Assembly: GCA_049487715.1 (NCBI GenBank)
Contig: CP150548.1
Coordinates: 558,001 to 622,000 of the forward strand
Direction of reading: 5' to 3'
Origin: Pycnococcus provasolii
Taxonomy: Eukaryota > Chlorophyta > Pseudoscourfieldiophyceae > Pseudoscourfieldiales
Length of the DNA stretch: 64,000 bases
Part shown: piece by piece, positions 1 to 9,959 of the stretch
Layout of the letters: every line of letters begins with the position of its first letter
How positions within the stretch are numbered: position 1 is the stretch's first letter
Made by a program: the position numbers and the translations under genes
Notes under the pieces: generated by a model
What the model was told of the DNA's origin: nothing
The model's input: the letters and a program-made list of their open reading frames with translations, nothing else
The model's database searches: none

Positions 1-453
1 CGACGTGGCTGGAAGCTGGTATACATTCATTCTGTACACCACGTTGCGCTCCTGGTCAGCGATGTTGGTACGCACCAACTCCGCCACCTCCTGCACTCGT
101 TTTTCGTCATTCCATTTGCACCGACATGTTGGACGAATCGGCTTCAGGTGTGCCTTGCAGCCTTGCTCGTTGAGTTGCCTCCAGACCTCTGCTGACCAGT
201 CCACAATCTTGTACGCGTCGCCAATTTCGTCATCTAAAAGTGACTCCACCGTGCAGTCAAAAAGGAGCGTGTTGCAAATGTACATGATGTCTTCCGGGCC
301 AAACTTCACCTCCCGAACCGCATCGCCTTGCTCGAGGAACATGAAGACGTCTACGATGCTCGCCTCGCCCTGCATCTCAATGAAGTGCTTGGACACGGTT
401 TGAAGGCACGAAATCAGCTCCTCGTCGAGTTTCGGAATTCCGGATTCATCCAT
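1..453 (-). CDS. RNA polymerase III subunit RPC6 (RPC34)-like, partial
   Basis: An open minus-strand frame runs off the left edge of the window (151 codons from the ATG at 453). It resembles the last winged helix of RPC34/RPC6, the Pol III subunit that contacts TFIIIB. The clearest match is the stretch VKFGPEDIMYICNTLLFDCT, which lines up with the family's VEL-MDDIETILNTLIYDG region. The frame is also open upstream of this ATG, and KVKLHDVSHRTKSRRDGW fits the family segment ending in GGAW, so the ATG at 453 may be internal and the exon may start near 540. The two N-terminal winged helices of the family (about 170 residues) are not visible as an open frame between 540 and 1221. Either small exons were missed or the protein is short. 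Assignment is from remembered family sequence, so it is tentative. Confidence 0.5.
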   Translation of the reverse strand, partial: MDESGIPKLDEELISCLQTVSKHFIEMQGEASIVDVFMFLEQGDAVREVKFGPEDIMYICNTLLFDCTVESLLDDEIGDAYKIVDWSAEVWRQLNEQGCKAHLKPIRPTCRCKWNDEKRVQEVAELVRTNIADQERNVVYRMNVYQLPATS

Positions 454-1221
454 GGTGTCCACGGCCCACCCGTCCCGTCGCGACTTGGTTCGGTGAGAGA
501 CATCGTGTAACTTGACCTTGCGGAACCTTAGTCTATGATGGAATATGGACGTCACGGAACTATGGAATTGGGACCAATGGACAATGAAGGAATCCCTCCA
601 TCCTTGAACAACTGGAATCCTGTAAATGTATGGACGGGTCCCTCTAGGCCTCTACATAGTACTACAGTCTATTTATCAGCCTTCATATGTAGACGTGTGC
701 GCCCACCTTAAACTTTACCTTGTGCGGCCGGCCTTCTTTTAAGGTACATTCAAGTTCCTCCAAAGAGAAAAGAGAAAAATAAATACCACCTACAGTGCCG
801 GTACAGTAAAACTTTACCTCTTACCTGGCAGAAAAAGGGAAGTGAGTTATATGTACACAAGTGGAGAGAAACGACAAGGTATGTAAATCAAAAGGCAAAG
901 AGCAGCCCACTTAAAGGTTTACCTGGCACCTGGAGCCTCGCACCTGGCACCTCACGCAATAAGGACGCTTTAAGGTTAGGTAGGTGGATGCTTGCTTGCT
1001 TCGGTTCCCCTCCCCCCTCGGACTCGTCGCCCGTCGCAGTTCATCTTTCTCATCATCACCTCCATCTCCCTTTGGTGATTGATTCTTCGATTTCCTGATT
1101 TCGTTTCGTCACCGTCTTTGGTCACATCCTAGTGAGTGAGTGGCCTCTCTTCAGTTGGCCTCTCGGTGGTGGTTGGTTTGGTGGTGGTGGCCTCTCTTAA
1201 GGCTTAAGAATACTCTTAAGT
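454..1221. promoter_or_regulatory. Divergent intergenic region, RPC6-like / HCN-like channel
   Basis: This 768-bp stretch separates two divergently transcribed genes. It contains repeated ACCTGGCACC-like words near 920-955 and pyrimidine-rich DNA near 1010-1110, just before the channel start. It could hide short upstream exons of the RPC6-like gene. No open frame of convincing length, RNA gene or clear TATA box was seen. Confidence 0.4.
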
Positions 1222-3600
1222 ATGTCGTCGTCGTCGTCCATTCCTGGGATTCGCTCCCGGCCTCTCTCTTTCTTCCAGGAACCTGACTCGTTCGACACAT
1301 CCAACGATGATGGGAACTCAGCGACGGCGGCGTCTTCGCCGTCGCCCGTCTACGAGCCGGCGCCAGGGCGCTCTCTGTCACCCACCTTAGCAGGCGACTC
1401 CGCCGCGGACGGTGCCAGGAACGAAGCGAGAACGAACAACACAAACACAGGAGGCACCAGAGACAGAGCCTTGACAGAGGATGACGAGGAGATGTTTCGT
1501 GCACTCAGCACGGCGGCGGGAAAGGTCACCACTGACGATACTCCCGCGCGCAACTCGACTGACAGGAGGGGCATTTCTATTAGCGCCTCGAAGCGACGCT
1601 CGTCGAGTGCTGGCTCGCCAAGTGCCGGCACCGCTGCGGGCAGTACCGAGGGTGATCAAAAGAATGAAAGTATGACGCCAACGTCCAAACCGCCTTTGGA
1701 ACGACGCCAATCTCACGGTTCACTGATGAGGAACCGGTCGTTCAACGCGAACGTCATCGGTGACGACACCGAGATTATCGAAGAAGAAGAAAGAGAACTG
1801 GTACGCGAGGACTTCGACTCGCCGTTTCGATACTATTTGTACAAGCTCAACCACTTGCCCGTCATAGACCCCAAGTCCAACTTTCGCGTGACGTGGGACT
1901 TCATAGCCGTCATCCTCATCTTGTACACCGTCTTCTCGCTGCCGTTCAATCTCGGCTTCTATTGGTCGGACGAAGATGCTCAGCGCGAGATCAAGTGGAC
2001 CTTCTGGACCATCTTGGACCTCTTCATCGACATCTACTTCATGACGGACGTCGTGCTAAACTTCAACACAGGGTACATCATTGAGAAGGACGAGATCACG
2101 GTATACGAGCGCGATCAGATCACCGTGCACTACCTGCGCACGTGGTTCGTCTTGGACTTTCTTAGCTCGATACCCATCGACTTCGTCGTGCTTGGCGACA
2201 GAGCGAGCCCGGTTTACCGCATCCCGCGCCTCCTCCGGCTGTTCCGCATGAGCCGGCTGCTAAGGCTCATGCGCCTTGGCCGAATGATCCGATACGTGCA
2301 GCGCTTCGAGTTCTTCAACCGCATGAGCGTCAACCCTCTACGCATCTTCAAGCTTGTTTCTGCCGCCATCATCTTCTGCCACTGGAACGCATGCATCCAG
2401 TGGCTCGTCGTTGAGGCAGAGGGCTTCACGCCCGACTCGTGGGCTGTGCGCGACGGCGTCGCGGGCGAGTCGAACTTCGTTTGCTACTCGCACGCACTTT
2501 TCCGCGCGGTGAGTCACATGCTGTGCATCGGCTACGGTGCCACGCCACCACTGAGCATCGCCGAGATTTGGGCAACGAACGTCTCCATGGTGTTCGGCGC
2601 AAGCCTCTTCGCTTCTTTCGTCGGTATCGTCGCCACGCTCATCATGCAGAGCGACACTGGAAGCGTCGAGTACGAGGGCCGCATGGACGAGCTCAACCGC
2701 TTCATGGCTTACAGAAGACTACCGCTGGAATTGCGCGACAAGATCCGACACCACTACCAGTATCGCTGGAAGAATTACAAGCTGATTACCGAGAGACGAG
2801 TCTTGGAGAACCTGCCGCCGGCACTTCGTGAGGAGGTGCAGCTGCAAAATTGCTCCGGTTTGATTGAAAGCGTCCCATTCTTCGAGGGTGCCGACAAAGG
2901 CTTTATCAGCGACATCGTTAGCAGGCTGCAGCCTTTCGTTTACTTGCAAAGTGAAATTATCATCCGCGAGGGCCAGGCTGCCCGATGCATGTATTTCCTG
3001 CGCGAGGGCGAGGTGGCTGTGGAGGCGAAGCAGATTTTGATCACCAAGCTATCATCTGGCAGTTACTTTGGCGAGATTGGCATCGTGAACAAGGTGAAGC
3101 GTACGGCTACGATCCGCGCGATTACGGTATGCGACACCTACATGCTTATGCGCAGTGACTTTGAGGAGGTGATGGAGTCGAATGGCGAAAATATGCAACT
3201 TTTGGAGAGGATTGCAAAGTTCAGGCTTAGACATCTGTCGATGAACCTGGATCAGCGCCAGAAGAAGCATAACAAGATCACGACACCTGGTGATAGTGAT
3301 ACAGAACATGACTCTCAACACAGCAGTGCGGTTTGTCTTCCTCTGCTTGCGTCCCAATCACCCGACAAGCAGGAGAACGAAGGCAACGACTCGCGTGCTC
3401 AAGAGAGCGGGCCAGCCACTGCATCGAACGGCTCGCCGGATGAGTCGAACGGGAAGAACAAGCGCGCGACTGTGGTGGAGAAGCTCGAGGCTGCGGAGAA
3501 GATGCTTTCTATCCGCATCAACAAGACGCGTGGCGAATCCGTGACAGAAGGTGACAAAGGACAACCTCTACCTTCTATTCAACGTCACCGTTCATCGTAA
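1222..3600 (+). CDS. HCN-type cyclic nucleotide-gated ion channel
   Basis: A 792-residue single-exon gene for a plasma-membrane or ciliary voltage-sensing cation channel. Residues 1-190 are Ser/Thr-rich and probably disordered. S1 begins near residue 222. S4 (about 333-355) carries regularly spaced arginines (RLLRLFRMSRLLRLMRLGR). S5 starts near 373, and the pore helix ends in CIGYGATPP near 434-442, with the GYG filter and the cysteine before it as in animal HCN channels. S6 is near 454-475. A C-linker leads to a cyclic-nucleotide-binding domain (about 550-660) with FGEIGIVNKVKRTATIRA, which contains the glutamate and arginine that grip the cyclic phosphate. The tail after 670 is polar. HCN/CNG-type channels of this layout occur in algae and protists; land-plant CNGCs usually have a different filter. 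A TGTAA at 3714-3718 is a likely poly(A) signal. Confidence 0.93.
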   Translation: MSSSSSIPGIRSRPLSFFQEPDSFDTSNDDGNSATAASSPSPVYEPAPGRSLSPTLAGDSAADGARNEARTNNTNTGGTRDRALTEDDEEMFRALSTAAGKVTTDDTPARNSTDRRGISISASKRRSSSAGSPSAGTAAGSTEGDQKNESMTPTSKPPLERRQSHGSLMRNRSFNANVIGDDTEIIEEEERELVREDFDSPFRYYLYKLNHLPVIDPKSNFRVTWDFIAVILILYTVFSLPFNLGFYWSDEDAQREIKWTFWTILDLFIDIYFMTDVVLNFNTGYIIEKDEITVYERDQITVHYLRTWFVLDFLSSIPIDFVVLGDRASPVYRIPRLLRLFRMSRLLRLMRLGRMIRYVQRFEFFNRMSVNPLRIFKLVSAAIIFCHWNACIQWLVVEAEGFTPDSWAVRDGVAGESNFVCYSHALFRAVSHMLCIGYGATPPLSIAEIWATNVSMVFGASLFASFVGIVATLIMQSDTGSVEYEGRMDELNRFMAYRRLPLELRDKIRHHYQYRWKNYKLITERRVLENLPPALREEVQLQNCSGLIESVPFFEGADKGFISDIVSRLQPFVYLQSEIIIREGQAARCMYFLREGEVAVEAKQILITKLSSGSYFGEIGIVNKVKRTATIRAITVCDTYMLMRSDFEEVMESNGENMQLLERIAKFRLRHLSMNLDQRQKKHNKITTPGDSDTEHDSQHSSAVCLPLLASQSPDKQENEGNDSRAQESGPATASNGSPDESNGKNKRATVVEKLEAAEKMLSIRINKTRGESVTEGDKGQPLPSIQRHRSS

Positions 3601-3902
3601 CAGTCACTTCACTTGTCATTAAGCGACGAACTTCGCATTCTTCTTTAGGAAGGCCGCTGCAAGCTTGCGGCCACTGTTTCGTCCCGATGTCGCACACAAA
3701 ATAAGGGTATTGTTGTAATAACGCAATTGGCGTGCAATCGCTGTTTGAAGGGGAGCACAGCGGCGTTACACAATCGTTTGAACCTATTCCTTTATTTCTC
3801 GCAACTCATTCCTGCCTGTTGTTACTTCTCGCAACTCGATTGTACTACTGTCTCTAGCAACTTCATTCAAAACTGTTCCTGCTGCACTTTCCAAAGATTC
3901 GA
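3601..3902. other. Convergent 3' region between HCN-like channel and ACLB
   Basis: The 302 bp between the two stop codons hold candidate poly(A) signals for both genes: TGTAA at 3714-3718 on the plus strand and TTACA (TGTAA on the minus strand) at 3766-3770. The two signals overlap in reach, so the transcripts probably overlap at their 3' ends. No coding frame was seen. Confidence 0.5.
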
Positions 3903-5929
3903 TCACTGCTCGTCCACGTAACCAATCTCCTCGTTGACGAACAGGACGTCCGTCTGCTGATGGCGGTAGAGTGGTTGGTTCAGACGGTACTGGTCGAGAG
4001 CATGTCCAACAAGCCCAATTGTGCGGCTGAGCAGGAATAGACCGTTCAGGTAGCCAATGCTGGTCACCTGCTTCACCTCGGCCGGACTGAACATCTTGCT
4101 CGCTTTCATCACATCCAGAAATAGCGCGGCGATAGTCCCGTCCACGTTCAGGATGAGATTTCCACTCTTGGCGGTCGTGATTTTCTCCACCTCGAGCGCA
4201 TAGTTCAGATAGTCGGTGGACGGGAAGTTCTTGCGCGCGTAGTCGATCAGCAGCTCGACGCGCTTGTCTGGATTATCCACGCTTTTGATGCGGTGACCGA
4301 TACCAGGAAGACGTATACCCGCCTTCTTCGCCTGCTCGACGAAGTCGAATGGCGGAATGTTCTCGTCCTTACCGCGCAGGAAGTTTCGCGCGGCTCCGTC
4401 GACAGCTCCGCCAAACCTCGGTCCAATCGTTAGCATGCCCGAGGCAACGCAGCTGACAAGATCTTTGCCAGCGCGCGCAGCGACGATTGCGTTGTGCGCG
4501 CCACTCACACACGGTCCGTGATCGGCGCACAGCATGAGAACCATCTCCAGAAACTTCGTCGCCCACGTTGGCAGCGTGCGCTTGAACCAGAGCAGGCTGA
4601 CGATGTCCCCGATGCCGCCCGCCTTCTCCATCACGTCCGAGATGGGCTTGCCCGCGAAGCGCGGTTCGTCGCCGCGATCGTCACTGATTGTGGTGACGAA
4701 GTTGGTCGGCACACGAACGCGTCCCGCCGCCTGAGCCGCCACCAAGTCCTCGGGCAGCGTACGCACCGGCACATCCGGCGCGGGTGTGTGCTTGCCACTC
4801 TCGACTAGTTTCCTGTATACATCGGTGATCGCCGCCTCGAGTCCCTCGAAGGCGTTCGGCACAATCGCCCCGGCGTCGCGCAGCGCGGCGTTCTTCGCCT
4901 GCGCGCTCTCCTCCTCCCCACCGCTCTTGGCGCCAGCATGTCCAAATTGAACCTCGTCGCCAGCAAAGAGCTTCGCACACGTGCCGCTGCACCAAGCCAC
5001 GACGGGCTTCCTGATCTTCCCGCTCTTGAGTGCGTCGACGAGGCTGTATTCGTCGCGCCCTCCAATCTCGCCGAGCACGACTATGATCTTCACCTGCGGA
5101 TTATGCTCGAACCGCTTCGCATGATCCGCGAGCGTGGATCCGGGAAGTGCATCTCCGCCAATTGCGATTCCCTCGAACAGTCCATCGGTCGTGCGGCTTA
5201 GGACGTTGTACATCTCGTTACTCATGCCACCGCTCTTGCTGACGAAACCCACGCAACCAGGACGATGAAGCTTGCAGTGCACAATGTTGTCGATCGTTCC
5301 CGCCGTGTCTCCTATGCGAAATGCACCCGCCTGGATGCCTCCGACGGTGGCAGGTCCGATCAGCCATTTGCCGAGCTTACGTGCCTCGGCGATGAGACGC
5401 TTTGTCTGGCTTTCGGGAACGCCCTCGGCGATGATGGCGACAACACGGATCGTGGGTTGGTGCAGAGCCTGCATCGACGAATCGTACGCGCTTCGCTGCG
5501 ACGCGAAGTTGATGAAGATGTCCGCGTTCGGTCGAGCGGATGCCGCATCAGAGATGGTGTTGTAGACACCGATGGCAATTTCCTCGTTCCCGAAGAAGTG
5601 CTTGCTGAACGAGTTTTCGGGCGATCCCGCCGCGACGATGGCTGCGATAGATGGCGTTTCTCGCGCGCACAGGTAGTCGAAGTCAAGCATCCGCTGCACA
5701 GGTTTCCTATGAGTGAGTGAGTGAGTGAGTGTGAGTGAGTGATTGAAGAAGATATTCCATTATTTGAAGCGAATCAACCAAAAGCAAAAACTCACGGTTT
5801 GAAGTTAAAGAAGATGGCTTGTGAATTGCGCGTGAAGAGTATGTTGGGATCGCGCGTGGTCGCCGACTCCGGCTCGGCATTGATGGCGTTGAAGGACGGC
5901 GAGCGCACGGGAGCACGGCAGGCGGCCAT
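3903..5929 (-). CDS. ACLB: ATP-citrate lyase subunit B (two exons)
   Basis: Catalytic subunit of cytosolic ATP-citrate lyase, which cleaves citrate with CoA and ATP to acetyl-CoA and oxaloacetate. It needs ACLA, encoded next door on the other strand. Exon 1 is 5796-5929 and exon 2 is 3903-5706, joined across an 89-bp intron (donor GTGAGT, acceptor ATAG). The splice gives a 645-residue protein, and the junction reads through FNFKPKPVQRMLDF, matching plant ACLB. The succinyl-CoA-synthetase-like half carries the phosphohistidine motif FGHAGAKSGG near residue 300. The citrate-synthase-like half contains HGPCVSGAHN and GIGHRIKS. The N-terminus is longer than in Arabidopsis ACLB (608 residues as remembered) by about 30 residues. 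The intron is filled with a TGAG tetranucleotide repeat. Confidence 0.96.
5710..5742. repeat. TGAG tetranucleotide microsatellite inside the ACLB intron
   Basis: A run of TGAG units with one interruption fills the 3' half of the ACLB intron. On the coding strand it reads CACT repeated, a pyrimidine/CA-rich stretch leading into the ATAG acceptor, so it may serve as the polypyrimidine-like tract. Confidence 0.85.
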
Positions 5930-6280
5930 TGTTGTTTTAAAACAACAAAGAAAAGAGGGGAAACTGCGAAATGCTGGTAGGAGTGGGGCAGGTGGAGAGA
6001 GTAGGACCTACCAGAGGCGACACGACGACACGACGAGGCTGCGAGGGGGAAAGAAAGTCTGGGATCAGTAAATCGGGAGATTTCCTCCACACAACAGAAA
6101 CCACAGCATTGCCTTATCCAAGAGACCAAGAAGACTGATTTCAGGGGGGGGGCGTTTTCGCCGACTAAATTGGCACACGGGATCCAAGCACTGCTGGCAT
6201 CTCGCTGATCATCACGCACCTGCTTCTGCACATACACTACTCTTTACGTCGTCGTCGTCCGAATCAATCAGCAATCACCA
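5930..6280. promoter_or_regulatory. Shared bidirectional promoter of ACLB and ACLA
   Basis: Only 351 bp lie between the start codons of the two subunits of the same enzyme. The region has a GTTGTTTTAAAACAACAA inverted repeat at about 5931-5948, a G7 run near 6145 and TCGTCG repeats just before ACLA. A shared promoter is inferred from spacing; no specific factor site was recognised. Confidence 0.6.
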
Positions 6281-7576
6281 ATGGCGCGCAAGAAGATCCG
6301 CGAGTACGACTCCAAGTCGCTCATCAACAAGCACGCGAAACGTCTCGCAAATCTTGACCTGAACATCAAAACGGCGCAGATCAATGCCAGTACAAATTTT
6401 GAGGCTCTCGCAGCTGCAAATCCATGGCTCCTCCAGACGAAACTCGTCGTGAAACCGGACATGCTGTTTGGGAAACGAGGGAAATCAGGACTCGTGAAAC
6501 TGAACATGACGTACGACGAGGTGGTCGCATTCTGCCGGGAGAAGTTGGGATCAAAGGTCGTCATCAACAACGTTTGCGGCGAAATCACCACGTTCGTGGT
6601 TGAGCCATTCACGCCGCACGGTGCAGAGTACTACGTCGGTCTAGGCAGCGAACGCGACGGAATCAAGGTGAGCTTTGGCGCGTGCGGTGGCATTGACATC
6701 GAGGAAAACTGGGATCAGGTGGCACACATGCTGATTCCCACGGAGGAGGTTGACAACATCAATCCCGATCACTTCAACAAACTGCTTGGCACGCATGCAG
6801 CGCACGCCGACGGACCCGCGATCAAGGCGTTCCTCGATGCGGCGCTCAAGGTGTTTGAGCAGCTCGACTTCACGCTGATGGAAATCAATCCACTTGCGGT
6901 CGTGAATGGAGTTGCGCTTCCGCTTGACATGCGTGGCGAGCTCGACGACACGGCGCTGTTCCAAAACACCAAAAATTGGCACGGTGCCGAGCTCTTCCCC
7001 GAGCCATTTGGCGCGAAGATGAGCGCGGAGGAACGCACCATTCGTGACATGGATGAGCGCACGGGAGCCAGCCTGAAGCTGACAGTGCTGAATCCCAACG
7101 GAAACATCTGGGCGATGGTGGCGGGAGGAGGCGCGAGCGTGATCTACGCGGACACCGTCGGGGACCTGGGGTACGCATCGCAGCTTGGAAACTATGCGGA
7201 GTACAGCGGCGCGCCGACACGAGAGGAGACGTTCGCGTACGCGAAGGAGCTTCTGAAGGTGGCCACACGTCCGCGTGAGGGCGGCGACGCCAGTCGTCGT
7301 GCGCTGCTCATAGGCGGAGGCGTGGCGAACTTTACCGACGTTGCCGCAACGTTCGCGGGTATTGTCGACGCGCTTCGTCTGTACCAGGATGCGATCCGGG
7401 CGTGCAACATGCGCATCTATGTTCGCCGCGGCGGTCCGAACTACCGCAAGGGTCTCGAGCTGATGACTGAAATTGGAAAGGAGCTTGGCGTTCCCATGAC
7501 AGTCAATGGCCCTGAGACGTCGATGACGCGCATCTGCGCGGATGCGATTGACTACGTCGAGCACGGTGCTGCGTGA
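6281..7576 (+). CDS. ACLA: ATP-citrate lyase subunit A
   Basis: A 431-residue subunit of ATP-citrate lyase, nearly colinear with plant ACLA (423 residues as remembered). It provides the ATP-grasp and citrate-binding part of the cytosolic complex that makes acetyl-CoA for fatty-acid elongation and sterols. The start MARKKIREYDSK is the conserved family start. Other hallmarks are VVKPDMLFGKRGKSGLV in the ATP-grasp region, LPLDMRGELDDTA, and the Rossmann-like GGGASVIYADTVGDLGYAS. GPNYRKGL and TMTRIC-like segments close the C-terminal domain. It is a single exon, divergent from ACLB. A TGTAA at 7730-7734 is a candidate poly(A) signal. Confidence 0.97.
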   Translation: MARKKIREYDSKSLINKHAKRLANLDLNIKTAQINASTNFEALAAANPWLLQTKLVVKPDMLFGKRGKSGLVKLNMTYDEVVAFCREKLGSKVVINNVCGEITTFVVEPFTPHGAEYYVGLGSERDGIKVSFGACGGIDIEENWDQVAHMLIPTEEVDNINPDHFNKLLGTHAAHADGPAIKAFLDAALKVFEQLDFTLMEINPLAVVNGVALPLDMRGELDDTALFQNTKNWHGAELFPEPFGAKMSAEERTIRDMDERTGASLKLTVLNPNGNIWAMVAGGGASVIYADTVGDLGYASQLGNYAEYSGAPTREETFAYAKELLKVATRPREGGDASRRALLIGGGVANFTDVAATFAGIVDALRLYQDAIRACNMRIYVRRGGPNYRKGLELMTEIGKELGVPMTVNGPETSMTRICADAIDYVEHGAA

Positions 7577-8548
7577 TGACGTGAATGGGTGGATGGATGG
7601 AGGATGGATGCACGTTGTTTTGAATTTGGCGAAGTTGCAGAAGAATCGAGTTCGTTGCGAGAATAGATAGTGAATCACAGCAGCAAGTGCACTCACTCAC
7701 AACGAGTTGCGAGAAATAACACATGTTCATGTAAATCTGAAAACAACCAGTTTCAGTTCATCAGTTTCCGTTCCGTTGGTCAAACCAACCACTCACGTGA
7801 ACTCCCTTTCCCTTCATGTTCCAGCCCAGGAAAAGGGTACCGGGTAATAACGTTCAGTAACGATTCAGTAACGATACCGGGTAATAAAGTTGATGATCCC
7901 GAACGCCGCGATAAACAGCCCCTACAGTGAAGAGTGAAGAGGGAGCGCTAACCCTAACCCTAACCCTAACCCGACTCGTTCCGTCTGGACAGAATGTGGA
8001 CCCTGAAGTCTGAACTCTGGAGAGAGGAAAACGCGAAGGTTCCCCTGACCTCCTCCAAGGTCCAGAAAAGAAAACCTGAAAATGAAACAGAATACGCCTA
8101 AAGAACCCCTAATTAACCAGCTCAAGCGAAAGAAACACAAAAGAAACACACACGACCTGACGCACCGACCCAAACGACCCTCGGATGAAAAAGGAAAGGA
8201 AAGGGGAGTCCTGAGACGGATTCCCAGGGGGGAATCCTAGTGGGACTTTCGGATCGAAACTAAAAAGTTTTTAGAGACAGAAAGGTGAGACAGAACAGGT
8301 TTAGGACGGAACAGGTCGCCCGGAGCTTTTCCCTTCTACTGCACTTTACGGCTTCGTTCGTTCCCCTCTTTTTTCCCTTCAAAGGCCAGGCCTGCTTTCC
8401 GCCTGCTTTGCATTTGCATTTGCGTTTCTTTTTCCCCTGTCACCTGTGTTTCTTCACCAGCTCTCATTTTGACTCGGCGTTTTTTTCAGGGCGATTTGTC
8501 TTTACTTTAGGGCGTCATTATTATTGCCGCATTATCTGGTGGGTCATC
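7577..8548. other. Intergenic region upstream of the ankyrin gene, with telomere-like repeat
   Basis: A 972-bp spacer following ACLA. It contains a short local duplication (TACCGGGTAATAA near 7839 and near 7876, with TTCAGTAACGA twice between), a four-unit telomere-like tract at 7948-7972, and a T-rich stretch from 8360 to 8520 before the ankyrin start. The open frame that enters the ankyrin gene from 8285 begins at a GTG and is not protein-like. No RNA gene was seen. Confidence 0.5.
7948..7972. repeat. Interstitial telomere-like tract (CCCTAA)n
   Basis: About four copies of CCCTAA (TTAGGG on the other strand) without a mismatch. It lies about 580 bp upstream of the ankyrin start codon. The tract is too short to be a telomere end and single-copy genes continue on both sides. 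Confidence 0.9.
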
Positions 8549-9802
8549 ATGCCGCGCTCAGGGACTCGCACCGATGCACACCTAGGAAGTACGCTGCGAT
8601 CCGTCGAGCTCTCCCCAGAAGAACTCACCAACAGGTTCGCCGCCTTCCTCTCTACCACAAAGTCGCCGAGAACGGGGGAAGGGGGACCGTCTGCACGCGA
8701 ACTGCAGCAACAGCACCAAGCGCTCTTGAGAAGTAGACAGATGAAAACGTGCAGAGACCCTGCAGAGATACTGCTCCGAAGACTCGAGTATGCCATCGAA
8801 GACGACGACCCAGAAGAAGTCTCGGCCGTGCTCGTCGACATGGACACGGACGTCTGGTTCGAACACGCGGCGCAGCTGCTCGTCACGGCGTGCGCGTACG
8901 CGAACCGAAGCGGGGTCGGAGGTGCCGTTCCGAGAAAAGACACCGGGGACTCGCCAAACGGAAAGACGTCGCCGACGTCGCCGCTCGTGAGGATCTCGAC
9001 AGACGTGATTGCACACCTACTCGAATACGGGGCGGAGCCTTCCGAGCACGCGAGACTCGCAACCAACAACCTCTCGACGACGACGACGACCACCACCACC
9101 ACCACCACCACCACCAACGGTCATGCAAACAGCGGCAGCAAGAAGGGGGAGCGGTCGTCCGTCGCGTGGACGCCGCTGTGCTGTGCAGCGCGAGTTGGTG
9201 CGACGCACGTCATCAAGCAGCTGCTGGAAGCTGACGCGGATGTTAACGGAGCGGTCGAAGCACCGACATCACCGCAGCAAGTGCAGTCGCCCGTGACAGC
9301 GTCATCGACAACCACCACGCCATCATCCTCTGCATCCTCCTCTCCAACAAACGGCGGGACAGAGAATGCCTCGGCAAACAACAACGGCAACGGCAGAAGA
9401 AGAAAGAATGGCGCCAACGCCGACGGCAGCGGCGGCACTGAAGTTGTCACGCCCGGCATGACCGCGCTGATGTTTGCCGCACGGAAAGGCTACGAGGACG
9501 CCGTAACGATCCTTCTCGATGCTGGCGCGGATGCCGAGGCGAGAGACAGCTGCGGCCTATCTGCTCTCACGCATGCGCTTGGAGGCCACGTCGCCAACGA
9601 TGCCATCATCAAGGCTCTTATGCAGCTTGTCGACGAAGAGACGTGCACGGAAGCTCAGGAGATGGCGGCGGCGGCAACGGCGACGGGAGCAGCGGCTACG
9701 ACAGCGGCGGCACGAGGCCATGGTGCAAGACGAGGGCGGCGTTCCAAAGAAGGCACGCGGTTGAATTCGCCAAGAGAAGCTGTCGATGCCGAAACGAAGT
9801 GA
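8549..9802 (+). CDS. Ankyrin-repeat protein
   Basis: A 417-residue protein of unknown role. The ATG at 8549 is chosen because upstream codons look like untranslated T-rich DNA. Two clear ankyrin blocks are present: TPLCCAARVGATHVIKQLLE near residue 205, and a second starting at GMTALMFAARKGYEDAVTIL near 300 followed by a half repeat. They are split by a low-complexity insert rich in Ser, Thr, Asn and Gly. A pure threonine run encoded by ACG/ACC triplets (about 9077-9115) precedes the first block, and the C-terminus is Ala/Arg-rich. Ankyrin repeats bind proteins, but no catalytic domain is seen. TGTAA at 9908-9912 may end the transcript. Confidence 0.75.
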   Translation: MPRSGTRTDAHLGSTLRSVELSPEELTNRFAAFLSTTKSPRTGEGGPSARELQQQHQALLRSRQMKTCRDPAEILLRRLEYAIEDDDPEEVSAVLVDMDTDVWFEHAAQLLVTACAYANRSGVGGAVPRKDTGDSPNGKTSPTSPLVRISTDVIAHLLEYGAEPSEHARLATNNLSTTTTTTTTTTTTTNGHANSGSKKGERSSVAWTPLCCAARVGATHVIKQLLEADADVNGAVEAPTSPQQVQSPVTASSTTTTPSSSASSSPTNGGTENASANNNGNGRRRKNGANADGSGGTEVVTPGMTALMFAARKGYEDAVTILLDAGADAEARDSCGLSALTHALGGHVANDAIIKALMQLVDEETCTEAQEMAAAATATGAAATTAAARGHGARRGRRSKEGTRLNSPREAVDAETK

Positions 9803-9959
9803 TGAGACTCGACGTCGACAAAAACTAAAACTAAAAACAAGAAAACAATAACGCGCCACAAGAGGCGAGAAACGAAGTATGGTTGATGATTTGAACACAC
9901 GAGCGTATGTAACAGCAGGATGCAAAATTTTGCCCCCTTTTTTTAATTTTCTTTCTTCA

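Noticed and set aside
6641-7696. 351-codon minus-strand open frame opposite ACLA
   Set aside because: It is the complement of a strongly conserved enzyme; composition is His/Arg/Val-rich and not protein-like.
8285-8548. N-terminal extension of the ankyrin frame
   Set aside because: It begins at GTG and is a Phe-rich translation of T-rich DNA; the ATG at 8549 is preferred.
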